Of a stretch of DNA of 42,802 nucleotides, positions 8,314 to 17,162 are shown piece after piece; positions within the stretch are counted from its first letter, which is position 1; the number at the start of each line of letters is the position of its first letter. Under the pieces are notes generated by a model, which searched no databases, was not told the DNA's origin, and saw nothing but the letters and a program-made list of their open reading frames with translations. Location: positions 1 to 42,802 of the forward strand of contig JBFWMG010000031.1 in assembly GCA_050251715.1 (NCBI GenBank). Direction: 5' to 3'. The translations under genes and the position numbers were made by a program. Origin of the DNA: JBFWMG01 sp050251715. GTDB taxonomy: Bacteria; Desulfobacterota; Desulfovibrionia; Desulfovibrionales; Desulfovibrionaceae.

Positions 8314-8388
8314 TCATCCGCCCACCCGGGGTGCAGGGGGCCGTCCGCCCCCTGCCGGGTCCGGGCAGCGCCCGGCCGCCGGAGGCAT
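8314..8388 (+). repeat. GC-rich double-hairpin intergenic repeat, copy B
   Basis: This copy is nearly identical to copy A at 114-186, with the same 9-bp (GCAGGGGGC / GCCCCCTGC) and 6-bp (CCGGGC / GCCCGG) stems. Similarity extends upstream to about 8280 (CATCGCGCCG block) and in patches further. It fills part of the 380-nt gap before the YifB gene. The rest of that gap, 8106-8486, shows no gene and no clear promoter. Confidence 0.8.
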
Positions 8389-8486
8389 TTCCTTTCGCCG
8401 CCCCACGTGCGCGCGGCTGGACGCGCCAGTTGATTCAAGGTATTCGGACAGCTGTTTTTTGAACGGTGACCACATGGAGGCGTGCT

Positions 8487-10073
8487 GTGCTGGCGAAGGT
8501 GGCGACGGCTGCGTTGATGGGCATTGACGCGTTTCGGGTCGACCTGGAGGTTGACCTGGCGCGGCAGGGGTTGCCTGCGTTCGTCATGGTGGGGCTGGCG
8601 GAGGGGGCGCTGCGCGAGTCGCGGGAGCGGGTGTTGGCGGCGCTCAAGAATTCGGGGTTCAAGCTGCCGCCAGCGCGCATCACGGTGAATCTGGCTCCGG
8701 CGGACATGCGCAAGGAGGGCAGCGGCTATGATGTGCCGTTGGCCATGGGGTTGCTGGCCGCCGCTGGGGTGGTGCCGCTGGAGGCCTTGGCCGGGTATTT
8801 TTTCGCGGGCGAGTTGTCGCTGACCGGCGAGGTGAAGGCGGTGCCGGGCATGTTGCCGTTGGCGGTGAAGGCGCGGGACGAGGGCGCGCGGGGGGTGGTG
8901 GTGCCCGAGGCCAACGGGGCCGAGGCCGCCGTGGTGGACGGGCTGGCGGTGTATGGCGTGCGCACGCTGGGGCAGGTGGTGGCGTTCGTCACGGGCCAGG
9001 AGGTTCTGGCGCCGGTGGCGGACGGCAGCGCGGCGGCGTGGGCCGAGCGGGCCGTGCACACGCGCGATTTCGCGGAGGTGAAGGGGCAGGAGCACGCCAA
9101 GCGCGCCATCGAGATCGCGGCGGCTGGCAGCCATAATCTGCTTTTCATGGGCCCGCCCGGCAGCGGCAAGACCATGCTGGCGCAGCGCATTCCATCGGTG
9201 TTGCCGCCGTTGTCGTTTGACGAGGCGTTGGAGGTGACCAAGGTGTACAGCGTGGCCGGGATGCTTGCGCCCGGCACGGCGCTGGTGGCGGAGCGGCCTT
9301 TCCGGTCGCCGCACCACACGATTTCCGACGCGGGGCTGATCGGCGGCGGCGCGTATCCCAGGCCGGGCGAGGTGAGTCTGGCGCATCGCGGGGTGTTGTT
9401 TCTGGACGAGCTGCCGGAATTCAAGAAGAACGTGCTGGAGGTGATGCGCCAGCCGCTCGAGGACGGGGGCGTGACGATTGCGCGGGCAGCGGTGTCGTTG
9501 CGGTACCCGGCTGATTTCATGTTGGTGGCGGCCATGAATCCGTGCCCGTGCGGGCATCTTTCGGACGAGCAGCATGCGTGCGGGTGCACGCCGCAGCAGG
9601 TGCAGCGCTATCGGAGCCGGATATCGGGGCCGCTGCTGGACCGCATCGATCTGCATGTGGAGGTGCCTGCGGTGCCGTACCGGGATTTGCAGGGACGCAA
9701 GACGGGCATGGGTTCGGGGGCGATGCGCGCGCGCATCGAGGCGGCGCGCGCGGTGCAGGCGCGGCGGTATGCGGGCACCACGCTGCTGACGAACAGTGAT
9801 TTGTCGGGCAAATGGCTGGAGCGGTTTTGCGCGCTGGGCGAGGTGGAGCACGCGTTTTTGGGCCAGGCGGTGTCGTCGCTGGGGCTGTCGGCGCGGGCGT
9901 ACACGCGGGTGCTGCGCATCGCGCGGACGATTGCGGATTTGGAGCTGGTGGGCGCGGACGGGCAAGCCGCACCCCGCGATACGCCGGACAACGCCGCCGC
10001 CACGCCGCCGCTGACCGTGGCGCACCTGGCCGAGGCGATCAACTACCGGACATTGGACAGGCGGCAGGGGTAA
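8487..10073 (+). CDS. YifB/ComM-type AAA+ ATPase (Mg-chelatase-like)
   Basis: ComM/YifB proteins are AAA+ helicase-like ATPases; ComM promotes branch migration during natural transformation, while YifB in non-competent bacteria is uncharacterised. The 528-residue protein shows the N-terminal ChlI-like domain (LPAFVMVGLAEGALRESRER), Walker A GPPGSGKT (222-229), Walker B LFLDELPEF (about 302-310), and the cysteine-rich insert CPCGH...CGCTPQQVQRYRSR of the family. The C-terminal helical domain (LSARAYTRVLRIARTIADLE) is complete. Start: the GTG at 8487 has GGAGG 6 nt upstream; a GTG at 8466 would add 7 residues without a ribosome site. It stands alone between intergenic repeats. Confidence 0.92.
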   Translation: MLAKVATAALMGIDAFRVDLEVDLARQGLPAFVMVGLAEGALRESRERVLAALKNSGFKLPPARITVNLAPADMRKEGSGYDVPLAMGLLAAAGVVPLEALAGYFFAGELSLTGEVKAVPGMLPLAVKARDEGARGVVVPEANGAEAAVVDGLAVYGVRTLGQVVAFVTGQEVLAPVADGSAAAWAERAVHTRDFAEVKGQEHAKRAIEIAAAGSHNLLFMGPPGSGKTMLAQRIPSVLPPLSFDEALEVTKVYSVAGMLAPGTALVAERPFRSPHHTISDAGLIGGGAYPRPGEVSLAHRGVLFLDELPEFKKNVLEVMRQPLEDGGVTIARAAVSLRYPADFMLVAAMNPCPCGHLSDEQHACGCTPQQVQRYRSRISGPLLDRIDLHVEVPAVPYRDLQGRKTGMGSGAMRARIEAARAVQARRYAGTTLLTNSDLSGKWLERFCALGEVEHAFLGQAVSSLGLSARAYTRVLRIARTIADLELVGADGQAAPRDTPDNAAATPPLTVAHLAEAINYRTLDRRQG

Positions 10074-10168
10074 CGCCGCGCGCCTTTCGAACTCGGCGAA
10101 AATTCCGCGACGCCCCTTCCTCCCTCACCCCAACCCCTTTCCATTCCCGCTGATTCGGCCTATATTTC

Positions 10169-10195
10169 TTGACTTGGGCGACGCGAGCGTATAAG
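10169..10195 (+). promoter_or_regulatory. Possible sigma-70 promoter upstream of speA
   Basis: TTGACT (10169-10174) and TATAAG (10190-10195) are separated by 15 nt, which is shorter than ideal. They lie about 70 nt before the TTG start of speA in an otherwise featureless 190-nt gap. This is tentative. Confidence 0.35.
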
Positions 10196-10263
10196 GCTCC
10201 GCTTCCGATTCGGGGGTCCGCCCCGGGCGGGGTCAGCCCATCCCTTATGGAGGATTTCACGAG

Positions 10264-12177
10264 TTGAACAAGACCTTTGAGCGCTGGACCGTGGACAAAT
10301 CCGCCGAATTGTACGGCATCCGCGAATGGGGCGGCGGCTACTTCGACGTGTCCGAAAAAGGCCACGTCGTGGTCATGCCCTCGCCAGGCATGAAAGACCA
10401 GGCCGTCAGCATCCGCGACATCATCTCCGGCATCAAACAGCGCGGCATGGACATGCCCGTGCTGCTGCGCATCGAAAATATCCTCGACGCGCAGATATCC
10501 CATCTCAACGAAACCTTCCTCGCCTCCATGAAAGACCTGGGCTACAAGGGCACCTTCATGGGCGCGTACCCCATCAAGGTCAACCAGCAGCAACAGGTCA
10601 TCGACGCCGTGACCCACTTTGGCGCGCGCTACCACCACGGCCTGGAGGCCGGCAGCAAGGCCGAACTCATCGCGGCCATGGGCATGCTGCGCGACCGCGA
10701 CGCCTGCCTGGTGTGCAACGGCTACAAGGACGAGGAATTCATCGACCTGGCCCTGTCCGCCACCAAGATGGGCTACAAGTGCATCATGGTCATCGAGATG
10801 CCCGGCGAACTGCCGCTCATCCTCGAACGGGCCGAGGCGCTGGGCGCGACCCCGCTGCTGGGCGTGCGCATCAAGCTCGCGTCGCGCGCGGGCGGGCACT
10901 GGTCCGAATCCGGCGGCGACCGCAGCATTTTTGGCCTCAACACGCAGCAGATCATCGAGGCCGTGGACATGCTCAAGGCCGCGGACATGCTCGACAGCCT
11001 GCAGATGGTGCACTACCACATCGGCTCCCAGGTCTCGAACATCCGCGAAATCCGCACCGCCGTGGGCGAGGCGTGCCGCGTGTACGCGGGCCTGGCCGCC
11101 GAGGGCGCGAACATGCGCTATCTCGACCTGGGCGGCGGCCTGGCCGTGGACTATGACGGCTCCAACACCAATTTCATGAGCAGCCGCAACTACACCCTGC
11201 AGGAATACTGCACCGACGTGGTGGAAGCGGTCATGACCACCCTGGACGAGCAAAAGGTGCCGCACCCGGTCATCATCACCGAATCGGGCCGCGCCCTGGT
11301 GGCCTACTATTCCGTGCTGCTGTTCAACACCCTGGACGTGACCACCTTTGAGCCCGACGACGTGCCCGACACCCTGCCCGAGGGCGTGAACCCGCAGATC
11401 GGCTACATGCATGTGGCGTTCAAGTCCTTGTCGTTGCGCAACATGCAGGAGTGCCTCAACGACATCATCTACTACCGGGACGAGGCGCGCCAGCTCTTCA
11501 ACCACGGCAAGATCACCCTGCGCGAACGGTCGCTGGCGGAAAACATCTTCTGGAAGACCGTGGCCGAGATCCGCCGCCTGTCCGACGACCTGAAGCACGT
11601 GCCCCAGGAAATAAAGGACATCGAGGCCGCGCTGTCCGACATCTATTACTGCAACTTCAGCGTGTTCCAGTCGCTGCCCGACGCCTGGGCCATTGGCCAG
11701 CTGTTCCCCATCATGCCGGTGCACCGGCTGACCGAGGAGCCGCAGCGCCAGGGCATCCTGGCCGACATCACCTGCGACTGCGACGGCAAGATCGACCGGT
11801 TCATCGACCGCCAGGGCGTCAAGCGCGCCCTGCCGCTGCACGACCTGCGCGAGTCAGAGGAATACTACCTCGGCGCGTTCCTGGTCGGCGCGTACCAGGA
11901 AACCCTGGGCGACCTGCACAACCTCTTGGGCGACACCAACGTCATCACCGTGCGCATCCGCGAGAGCGGCGGCTTCGACTTCGTGAACGAGCTGGAAGGC
12001 GACTCGGTGGCCGACGTGCTGTCCTATGTGGAATACGACCCCAAGGCGCTGCTGGTGAAATTCCGGGAGACGGCCGAGGACGCGGTGCAGCAGGGCTTCA
12101 TCTCGGCCCGGGAGCGGCGCGACATCATGCACGCCTTCCGCACCGGCCTGCACAGCTACACGTACTTCGAACGTTAG
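10264..12177 (+). CDS. speA: Biosynthetic arginine decarboxylase
   Basis: This PLP enzyme of fold III (SpeA family) converts arginine to agmatine, the first step of polyamine synthesis here. The 637-residue length is typical. The PLP lysine is K105 in Y-P-I-K-V-N-Q, and the glycine-rich phosphate-binding segment LDLGGGLAVDYDG and the ESGRALVAYYSVL segment are both present. The start codon is TTG, supported by GGAGG 10 nt upstream and by homology of the MNKTFERWTVDKSAELYGI opening. Its TAG stop coincides with the first bases of triple-hairpin repeat copy 1. It stands before the carboxyspermidine genes and agmatinase, with which it forms a full pathway. Confidence 0.96.
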   Translation: MNKTFERWTVDKSAELYGIREWGGGYFDVSEKGHVVVMPSPGMKDQAVSIRDIISGIKQRGMDMPVLLRIENILDAQISHLNETFLASMKDLGYKGTFMGAYPIKVNQQQQVIDAVTHFGARYHHGLEAGSKAELIAAMGMLRDRDACLVCNGYKDEEFIDLALSATKMGYKCIMVIEMPGELPLILERAEALGATPLLGVRIKLASRAGGHWSESGGDRSIFGLNTQQIIEAVDMLKAADMLDSLQMVHYHIGSQVSNIREIRTAVGEACRVYAGLAAEGANMRYLDLGGGLAVDYDGSNTNFMSSRNYTLQEYCTDVVEAVMTTLDEQKVPHPVIITESGRALVAYYSVLLFNTLDVTTFEPDDVPDTLPEGVNPQIGYMHVAFKSLSLRNMQECLNDIIYYRDEARQLFNHGKITLRERSLAENIFWKTVAEIRRLSDDLKHVPQEIKDIEAALSDIYYCNFSVFQSLPDAWAIGQLFPIMPVHRLTEEPQRQGILADITCDCDGKIDRFIDRQGVKRALPLHDLRESEEYYLGAFLVGAYQETLGDLHNLLGDTNVITVRIRESGGFDFVNELEGDSVADVLSYVEYDPKALLVKFRETAEDAVQQGFISARERRDIMHAFRTGLHSYTYFER

Positions 12178-12280
12178 AGCATCTTAACTTTGAAAAAGTT
12201 TAGATGCTCTTATGCATTTTGTTGAAATAATGCTTCATTATTTCAACTTGCCACATTGTTTCAATGTGAAAATGCGCTAG
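12175..12280 (+). repeat. 106-bp triple-hairpin repeat, copy 1 (after speA)
   Basis: This AT-rich element sits in a GC-rich neighbourhood. It starts with TAG, the speA stop codon, and ends with CTAG. Hairpin 1 (12177-12209) pairs GAGCATCT with AGATGCTC and, after a T-T mismatch, AACTTT with AAAGTT. Hairpin 2 (12221-12247) pairs GTTGAAATAATG with CATTATTTCAAC over a CTT loop. Hairpin 3 (12252-12268) pairs CACATTG with CAATGTG over TTT. The ends, TAGAGCAT and ATGCGCTAG, are imperfect inverted repeats. Near-identical copies lie at 38394-38499 and 42429-42534, and a diverged inverted copy at 15615-15721. There is no classical terminator U-tract. Confidence 0.92.
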
Positions 12281-12320
12281 ACGCGTCCCGCAGGGGCGCG
12301 CCCGTCACGGGAGGATCGCC

Positions 12321-13498
<1,178 letters not shown>

Positions 13499-13502
<4 letters not shown>

Positions 13503-14728
13503 CCGGAACCCGCGACAGCGGCGGGCGCGGCAGCGAGGGCAGGGGGCGTTTCGACGGACGTCATGCCGTGCGCTTCGACCCGGCGCGGGTGGCCACGCCC
13601 GCGTTCGTGGTGGACGAGGGGCTCTTGCGCGACAACCTCGCCATCCTGGCCGACGTGAAGGCGCGGGCGGGCTGCAAGATCCTGCTCGCGCTCAAGTGCT
13701 TCGCCATGTTCCGGGTGTTTCCGCTGCTGGCCACGGTGCTGGACGGCGTGTGCGCCAGCTCCCCGCACGAGGCGCGCCTGGGCCGCGAGGCCTTTGGCCG
13801 CGAGGTGCACACCTTTGCCGCCGCCTATTCCGCCGCCGACGTGGCGGACCTGTGCGCCACCTCGGATCATCTGGTCTTCAACTCGTTCCGCCAGCTCGAC
13901 ACCTTCCGCCCCGTGGCGCGCCAGCGCGCGGCGACGCTGGGCCGCACCGTGGACTTTGGCATCCGCATCAACCCGCAGCACTCCGAGGGCGCCACGCCCA
14001 TCTACGACCCCTGCGCCCCTGGCTCGCGCCTGGGCATCCGGCGCGACGCGCCGGGGTGGGACACGCCCGGCGCGCTGGACGGCGTGACCGGCCTGCACTG
14101 GCACAACCTGTGCGAGCAGGACGCCGACTGCCTGGCGCGCACCATCGCGGCGGTGGAAGCCCGGTTCGCGGACATCCTGCCGCGCATGCGCTACGTCAAT
14201 TTCGGCGGCGGCCACCACATCACCCGGCCTGGCTACGACATCGGCCTGCTGGTGCGCTGCGTGCGCGACTTCAAGGCGCGCTGGGGCGTGGAGGTCTATC
14301 TGGAGCCGGGCGAGGCCGTGGCGCTCAACGCGGGCTATCTGGTGGCCACGGTGCTCGACGTGGTGGACAACGACGGCCCCATCGCCATCATGGACGCCTC
14401 GGTGGCCGCGCACATGCCCGACGTCATCGAAATGCCCTACCGCCCGCACATCGTCGGCTCCGGCGAACCGGGCGAAAAGGCGTGGACATGCCGCATCGGC
14501 GGCCTGTCGTGCCTGGCGGGGGACATGGCCGGGAGCTATTCCTTTGACGCGCCGCTCGCGCCCGGCGACACATTGGTCTTTACGGACATGGCCATTTACA
14601 GCATGGTCAAGACCAACACGTTCAACGGCGTGCGGCTGCCCTCCATCGCGCTGTACACGCCCCAAACCGACGCCATCGAGGTGGTCCGCACCTTCGGGTA
14701 CCAGGATTTCCGCGACCGGCTTTCGTGA
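13499..14728 (+). CDS. nspC: Carboxynorspermidine/carboxyspermidine decarboxylase
   Basis: This is a fold-III PLP decarboxylase that removes CO2 from carboxyspermidine to yield spermidine. The 409-residue protein carries the PLP lysine K66 in I-L-L-A-L-K-C-F-A, the HNLCEQDAD segment, the glycine-rich FGGGHHITRPGYD loop and the EPGEAV motif typical of the family. It starts at an ATG that overlaps the dehydrogenase stop by two bases; this start leaves about 25 residues (RDSGGRGSEGRGRFDG) before the conserved core, more than usual, so a start inside that stretch is possible. Its TGA overlaps a GTG of the agmatinase frame. Confidence 0.93.
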
Positions 14729-14739
14729 GGTTCCCTTCC

Positions 14740-15618
14740 ATGTCCACGCCGCTGTCCCCCCTGGACCAGCCCGGCTTTCTGGCGTCCGAAGTCGCGGACG
14801 CGGGAAGCGAAGCCCATTTCCACGTCATTCCCGCGCCCTTTGAGCGCACGGTGTCCTACGGCGGCGGCACGGCGCGCGGCCCCGCGGCCATCCTGGCCGC
14901 GTCGCAACAGCTGGAGCTGTGGGACGGCGCGTCCATCCCGGCGGAGCTGGGCATCCACACCCGCGAGGCCGTGGACTGCGCGGGCGAGGCCGAGGCCGTG
15001 CTCGGGCGCATCGAGGCCGTTGCGGGCGCGGCGGCGGACGAGGGCGGCATTCCCGTGCTGCTGGGCGGCGAGCATACCGTGACCCTGGGCGCGCTGCGCG
15101 CCCTGCACAAGCGGCACGGCTCCTTTGGCGTCATCCAGTTCGACGCCCACGCCGACCTGCGCGACACCTATGACGACACGCCGCTCAGCCACGCCTGCGT
15201 CATGCGCCGCGCCCTGGACATGGGGCTCGAACTCTTCCAGATAGGTGTGCGCGCCCTGAGCGTGGAAGAGGCGCTCCTGCGCCTGTCGCGCAACATCCCG
15301 CGCCTGGACGCCCGCACCCTGGCCGTGGAGGGCATCCCCCAGGATCTGCTGCCCGAGACCTTTCCCGAGTCCGTGTACGTCACCTTTGACGTGGACGGCC
15401 TGGACCCTTCGGTCATCCGCGCCACGGGCACGCCCGTGCCCGGCGGGGTGGGCTGGCACGACGCGCTCACGCTGCTGGAGCGCACCCTGGGCGGCCGCCG
15501 GGTCATTGGTTTCGACGTGGTGGAACTCGCGCCGCAGGCGGGAGACCACGGCTCGGACTTTGCCGCCGCCGCGCTCGTCTACGCCATCATGGGCGTGATC
15601 CAGCGCTGCGCCCGCTAG
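14740..15618 (+). CDS. speB: Agmatinase (ureohydrolase family)
   Basis: Agmatinase hydrolyses agmatine, made by SpeA, to putrescine and urea, with two Mn ions. The 292-residue protein has all metal-binding blocks: GGEHTVTLG, FDAHADLRD followed by SHACVMRR, FDVDGLDPS and FDVVELAP. The ATG at 14740 has GAGG 9 nt upstream; an in-frame GTG at 14725 overlaps the preceding stop (GTGA) and would add five residues. Gene order suggests all four genes act together: arginine, agmatine, putrescine, carboxyspermidine, spermidine. The TAG stop lies in the left end of triple-hairpin repeat copy 4. Confidence 0.94.
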   Translation: MSTPLSPLDQPGFLASEVADAGSEAHFHVIPAPFERTVSYGGGTARGPAAILAASQQLELWDGASIPAELGIHTREAVDCAGEAEAVLGRIEAVAGAAADEGGIPVLLGGEHTVTLGALRALHKRHGSFGVIQFDAHADLRDTYDDTPLSHACVMRRALDMGLELFQIGVRALSVEEALLRLSRNIPRLDARTLAVEGIPQDLLPETFPESVYVTFDVDGLDPSVIRATGTPVPGGVGWHDALTLLERTLGGRRVIGFDVVELAPQAGDHGSDFAAAALVYAIMGVIQRCAR

Positions 15619-15721
15619 CGCAGTTAAGTCTTGAAACAAGGCTCGCCCCTGAAACAATGTCCCATTGTTTCAGGAAAATGCACAAGAGCATCTAAACCCT
15701 TTCAAGGGTAAAATGCTCTAG
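15615..15721 (-). repeat. Triple-hairpin repeat, copy 4, diverged and inverted (after speB)
   Basis: Relative to copies 1-3 this 107-bp copy is inverted. It begins CTAG, whose TAG is the speB stop, and ends AATGCTCTAG. In plus order it shows GTCTTG-AAA-CAAGGC, then CCTGAAACAATG-TCC-CATTGTTTCAGG, then GAGCAT...ATGCTC enclosing ACCCTT-TC-AAGGGT. The linker AAAATGCACAAGAGCATCTAAAC matches the reverse complement of the other copies with one change. Many stem bases differ from copies 1-3, but the changes occur on both sides of the stems, so pairing is kept. Confidence 0.85.
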
Positions 15722-15757
15722 GCGCGCAACACGCGCAACGCGCACAACCGCTGTTTC

Positions 15758-15789
15758 GCCGCGCTCCCGCCAGGGGGCGCGGCTTTTTT
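15758..15789 (+). terminator. Intrinsic terminator of the polyamine operon
   Basis: GCCGCGC-T-CCC pairs with GGG-GCGCGGC and is followed by six T. It is located about 140 nt after the speB stop, just beyond repeat copy 4, between convergent genes. Confidence 0.8.
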
Positions 15790-15800
15790 GTGTGGGGGCG

Positions 15801-16760
15801 TTACGAGCGGGGGATGCGCACGAAGGGGGGCGTGGTGGGGTGCAGGTACCAATAGCCCGCGCCCGAGGCCAGGCAGGGGCCGCACACGGGACGGCTCTTC
15901 TTCCGGGCCACGATCTCTTCCAGGGACAGGTCGAACAGCGAGCCGATGGCGTAGTCCGGGTGCGCCTTGTCCAGCAGGCAGCAGGTGACCACCATGCCGA
16001 ACTCGTCCACGATCATCTTGTTCTGCTGAAAACAGTGCCAGTCGCCCGGCTGGCTGGCCGCCAGCCCCGGCACGTGGGAGAGCATGAGGCTTTGCGAGGC
16101 GCGGGTGAGCGTGGCCTGGTCCAGCGCGCCGTTCAGATAGGCCATGCCCTCCTTCAGATCGACCATGTGGGCGAAATAGGGGAAGAAGTGCATGCCGTGT
16201 TCGGTGCAGAACCTGCCTGCGGCGCCGATTTCGTGGAGATTGTGCTGGTACACGTGGTACGCGAGGATGGCCTGGCCCGTGAACCCGGCCCCGGCCAGGC
16301 GCTCGCGCAGGGCCAGGATGTTGCGCAGGATGGTCTCGAACCGGAAGCCGTGGCCACGGTCGTAGGACGCCTGACTGAAACCGGGCATGGAAAAAACCAC
16401 GGTCTCCAGCCCGGCCATGGAGCGGGGGGGCAGCTCGGGCAGGCGCGAACCGTTGGTGCTGATGCGGAAGCGCGCGTGGTGGGCGGCCAGCACCGCCGCC
16501 ATGTCAGCGAAATGCGGGTGGAGCAGCGGCTCGCCGTAGTTGAAGACCTCGATGAGCGGATTGGCCATGAGGCCGAGTGCGCGCAGCCGGGTGAGCACCT
16601 GGTCGAAAAATTCCGGCGGCATGAAGCGGCGCGTCGCGGGCTGCGCACCGTTGCGGTTGGCCCTGCCCGCGTGGCACCAGGGGCACTTGGCGTTGCACAG
16701 GCCGGATATCTCCACGATGATCTTGTTGTCCACGCCTCCGTGTATCGTGTTCCTTGTCAA
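15801..16760 (-). CDS. Radical SAM protein with SPASM-like C-terminal cysteines
   Basis: The N-terminal C-N-A-K-C-P-W-C motif (22-29) is the CX3CX2C site that binds the SAM-cleaving [4Fe-4S] cluster. IEVFNYGEPLLHP and RISTNGS are the following radical SAM barrel motifs. The C-terminal third has more cysteines (CFQQNKMIVDEFGMVVTCC...CGPCLASG) in the arrangement of SPASM or twitch auxiliary-cluster domains. Such proteins modify peptides or small molecules; the substrate here is unknown. The 319-residue start used here is a TTG (16760); a GTG ten codons downstream is also possible, with GGAGG placed too close to it. It is divergent from a 67-residue protein gene across 87 nt. Confidence 0.85.
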   Translation of the reverse strand: MTRNTIHGGVDNKIIVEISGLCNAKCPWCHAGRANRNGAQPATRRFMPPEFFDQVLTRLRALGLMANPLIEVFNYGEPLLHPHFADMAAVLAAHHARFRISTNGSRLPELPPRSMAGLETVVFSMPGFSQASYDRGHGFRFETILRNILALRERLAGAGFTGQAILAYHVYQHNLHEIGAAGRFCTEHGMHFFPYFAHMVDLKEGMAYLNGALDQATLTRASQSLMLSHVPGLAASQPGDWHCFQQNKMIVDEFGMVVTCCLLDKAHPDYAIGSLFDLSLEEIVARKKSRPVCGPCLASGAGYWYLHPTTPPFVRIPRS

Positions 16761-16847
16761 ACGTCCATCAGCGCCTATCTTTTGGGCATGCGCGCGGCAG
16801 CTGCGGCACGGGCCGCGTGTGCGCCCGCGCGCGTGAAGGAGACTGAC

Positions 16848-17051
16848 ATGACCATGAAATCATTGACCGAAACATACAAGGGATGGACCATCGCCCTGAC
16901 CCCCGGTGGCGACATGTGCTCCAACTTCGCCATGGACATCACCTCGCCCGACGGCACGGACCACGTGCATGTGGGCACGGCGGGCCTGACCGAGGAACGC
17001 GCGCTGGAACGCGGGCGGGAGATGGTCGACACGCGCATCGCCCTGGCCTGA
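16848..17051 (+). CDS. Small hypothetical protein (67 aa)
   Basis: The ATG has GAAGGAG 7 nt upstream, a good ribosome site, and the frame ends 17051. The sequence begins MTMKSLTETYKGWTIALTP, has one Cys (in GGDMCSNFAMDI), alternating strand-like segments (WTIALTP, FAMDITSP, HVHVGTAG) and a C-terminal helix (EERALERGREMVDTRI), which suggests a compact beta-beta-beta-alpha domain. No signal peptide or membrane segment is seen. It is divergent from the radical SAM/SPASM gene and convergent with the YgiQ gene. I do not recognise a characterised family. Confidence 0.75.
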   Translation: MTMKSLTETYKGWTIALTPGGDMCSNFAMDITSPDGTDHVHVGTAGLTEERALERGREMVDTRIALA

Positions 17052-17115
17052 CCCACGGTTGCGCGGAAAAGGGCGCACCATGACATGACGGGGCATGAGG
17101 GGGCATGACGTGACA

Positions 17116-17152
17116 TGGCCCAGGCGCGGCGGTGGCCGCCGCGCCTGGGCCA
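17116..17152. terminator. Perfect 17-bp stem palindrome between convergent genes
   Basis: TGGCCCAGGCGCGGCGG pairs perfectly with its complement over a TGG loop. It has no T-run, so it may act as a bidirectional transcription barrier between the 67-residue protein gene and the YgiQ gene. It is preceded (17079-17116) by imperfect CATGA/GGGGCATGA tandem units. Confidence 0.55.
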
Positions 17153-17162
17153 TCGGGGCTTG

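Noticed and set aside
8487..10073. Magnesium chelatase subunit for chlorophyll-type synthesis
   Set aside because: Length, domain order and the CPCGH/CGCTP insert fit YifB/ComM rather than BchI/ChlI, and no porphyrin genes are nearby.
12175..12280. Triple-hairpin repeat as a classical rho-independent terminator
   Set aside because: The stems are AT-rich and no T-run of useful length follows them; speB additionally has a proper terminator beyond its repeat copy.
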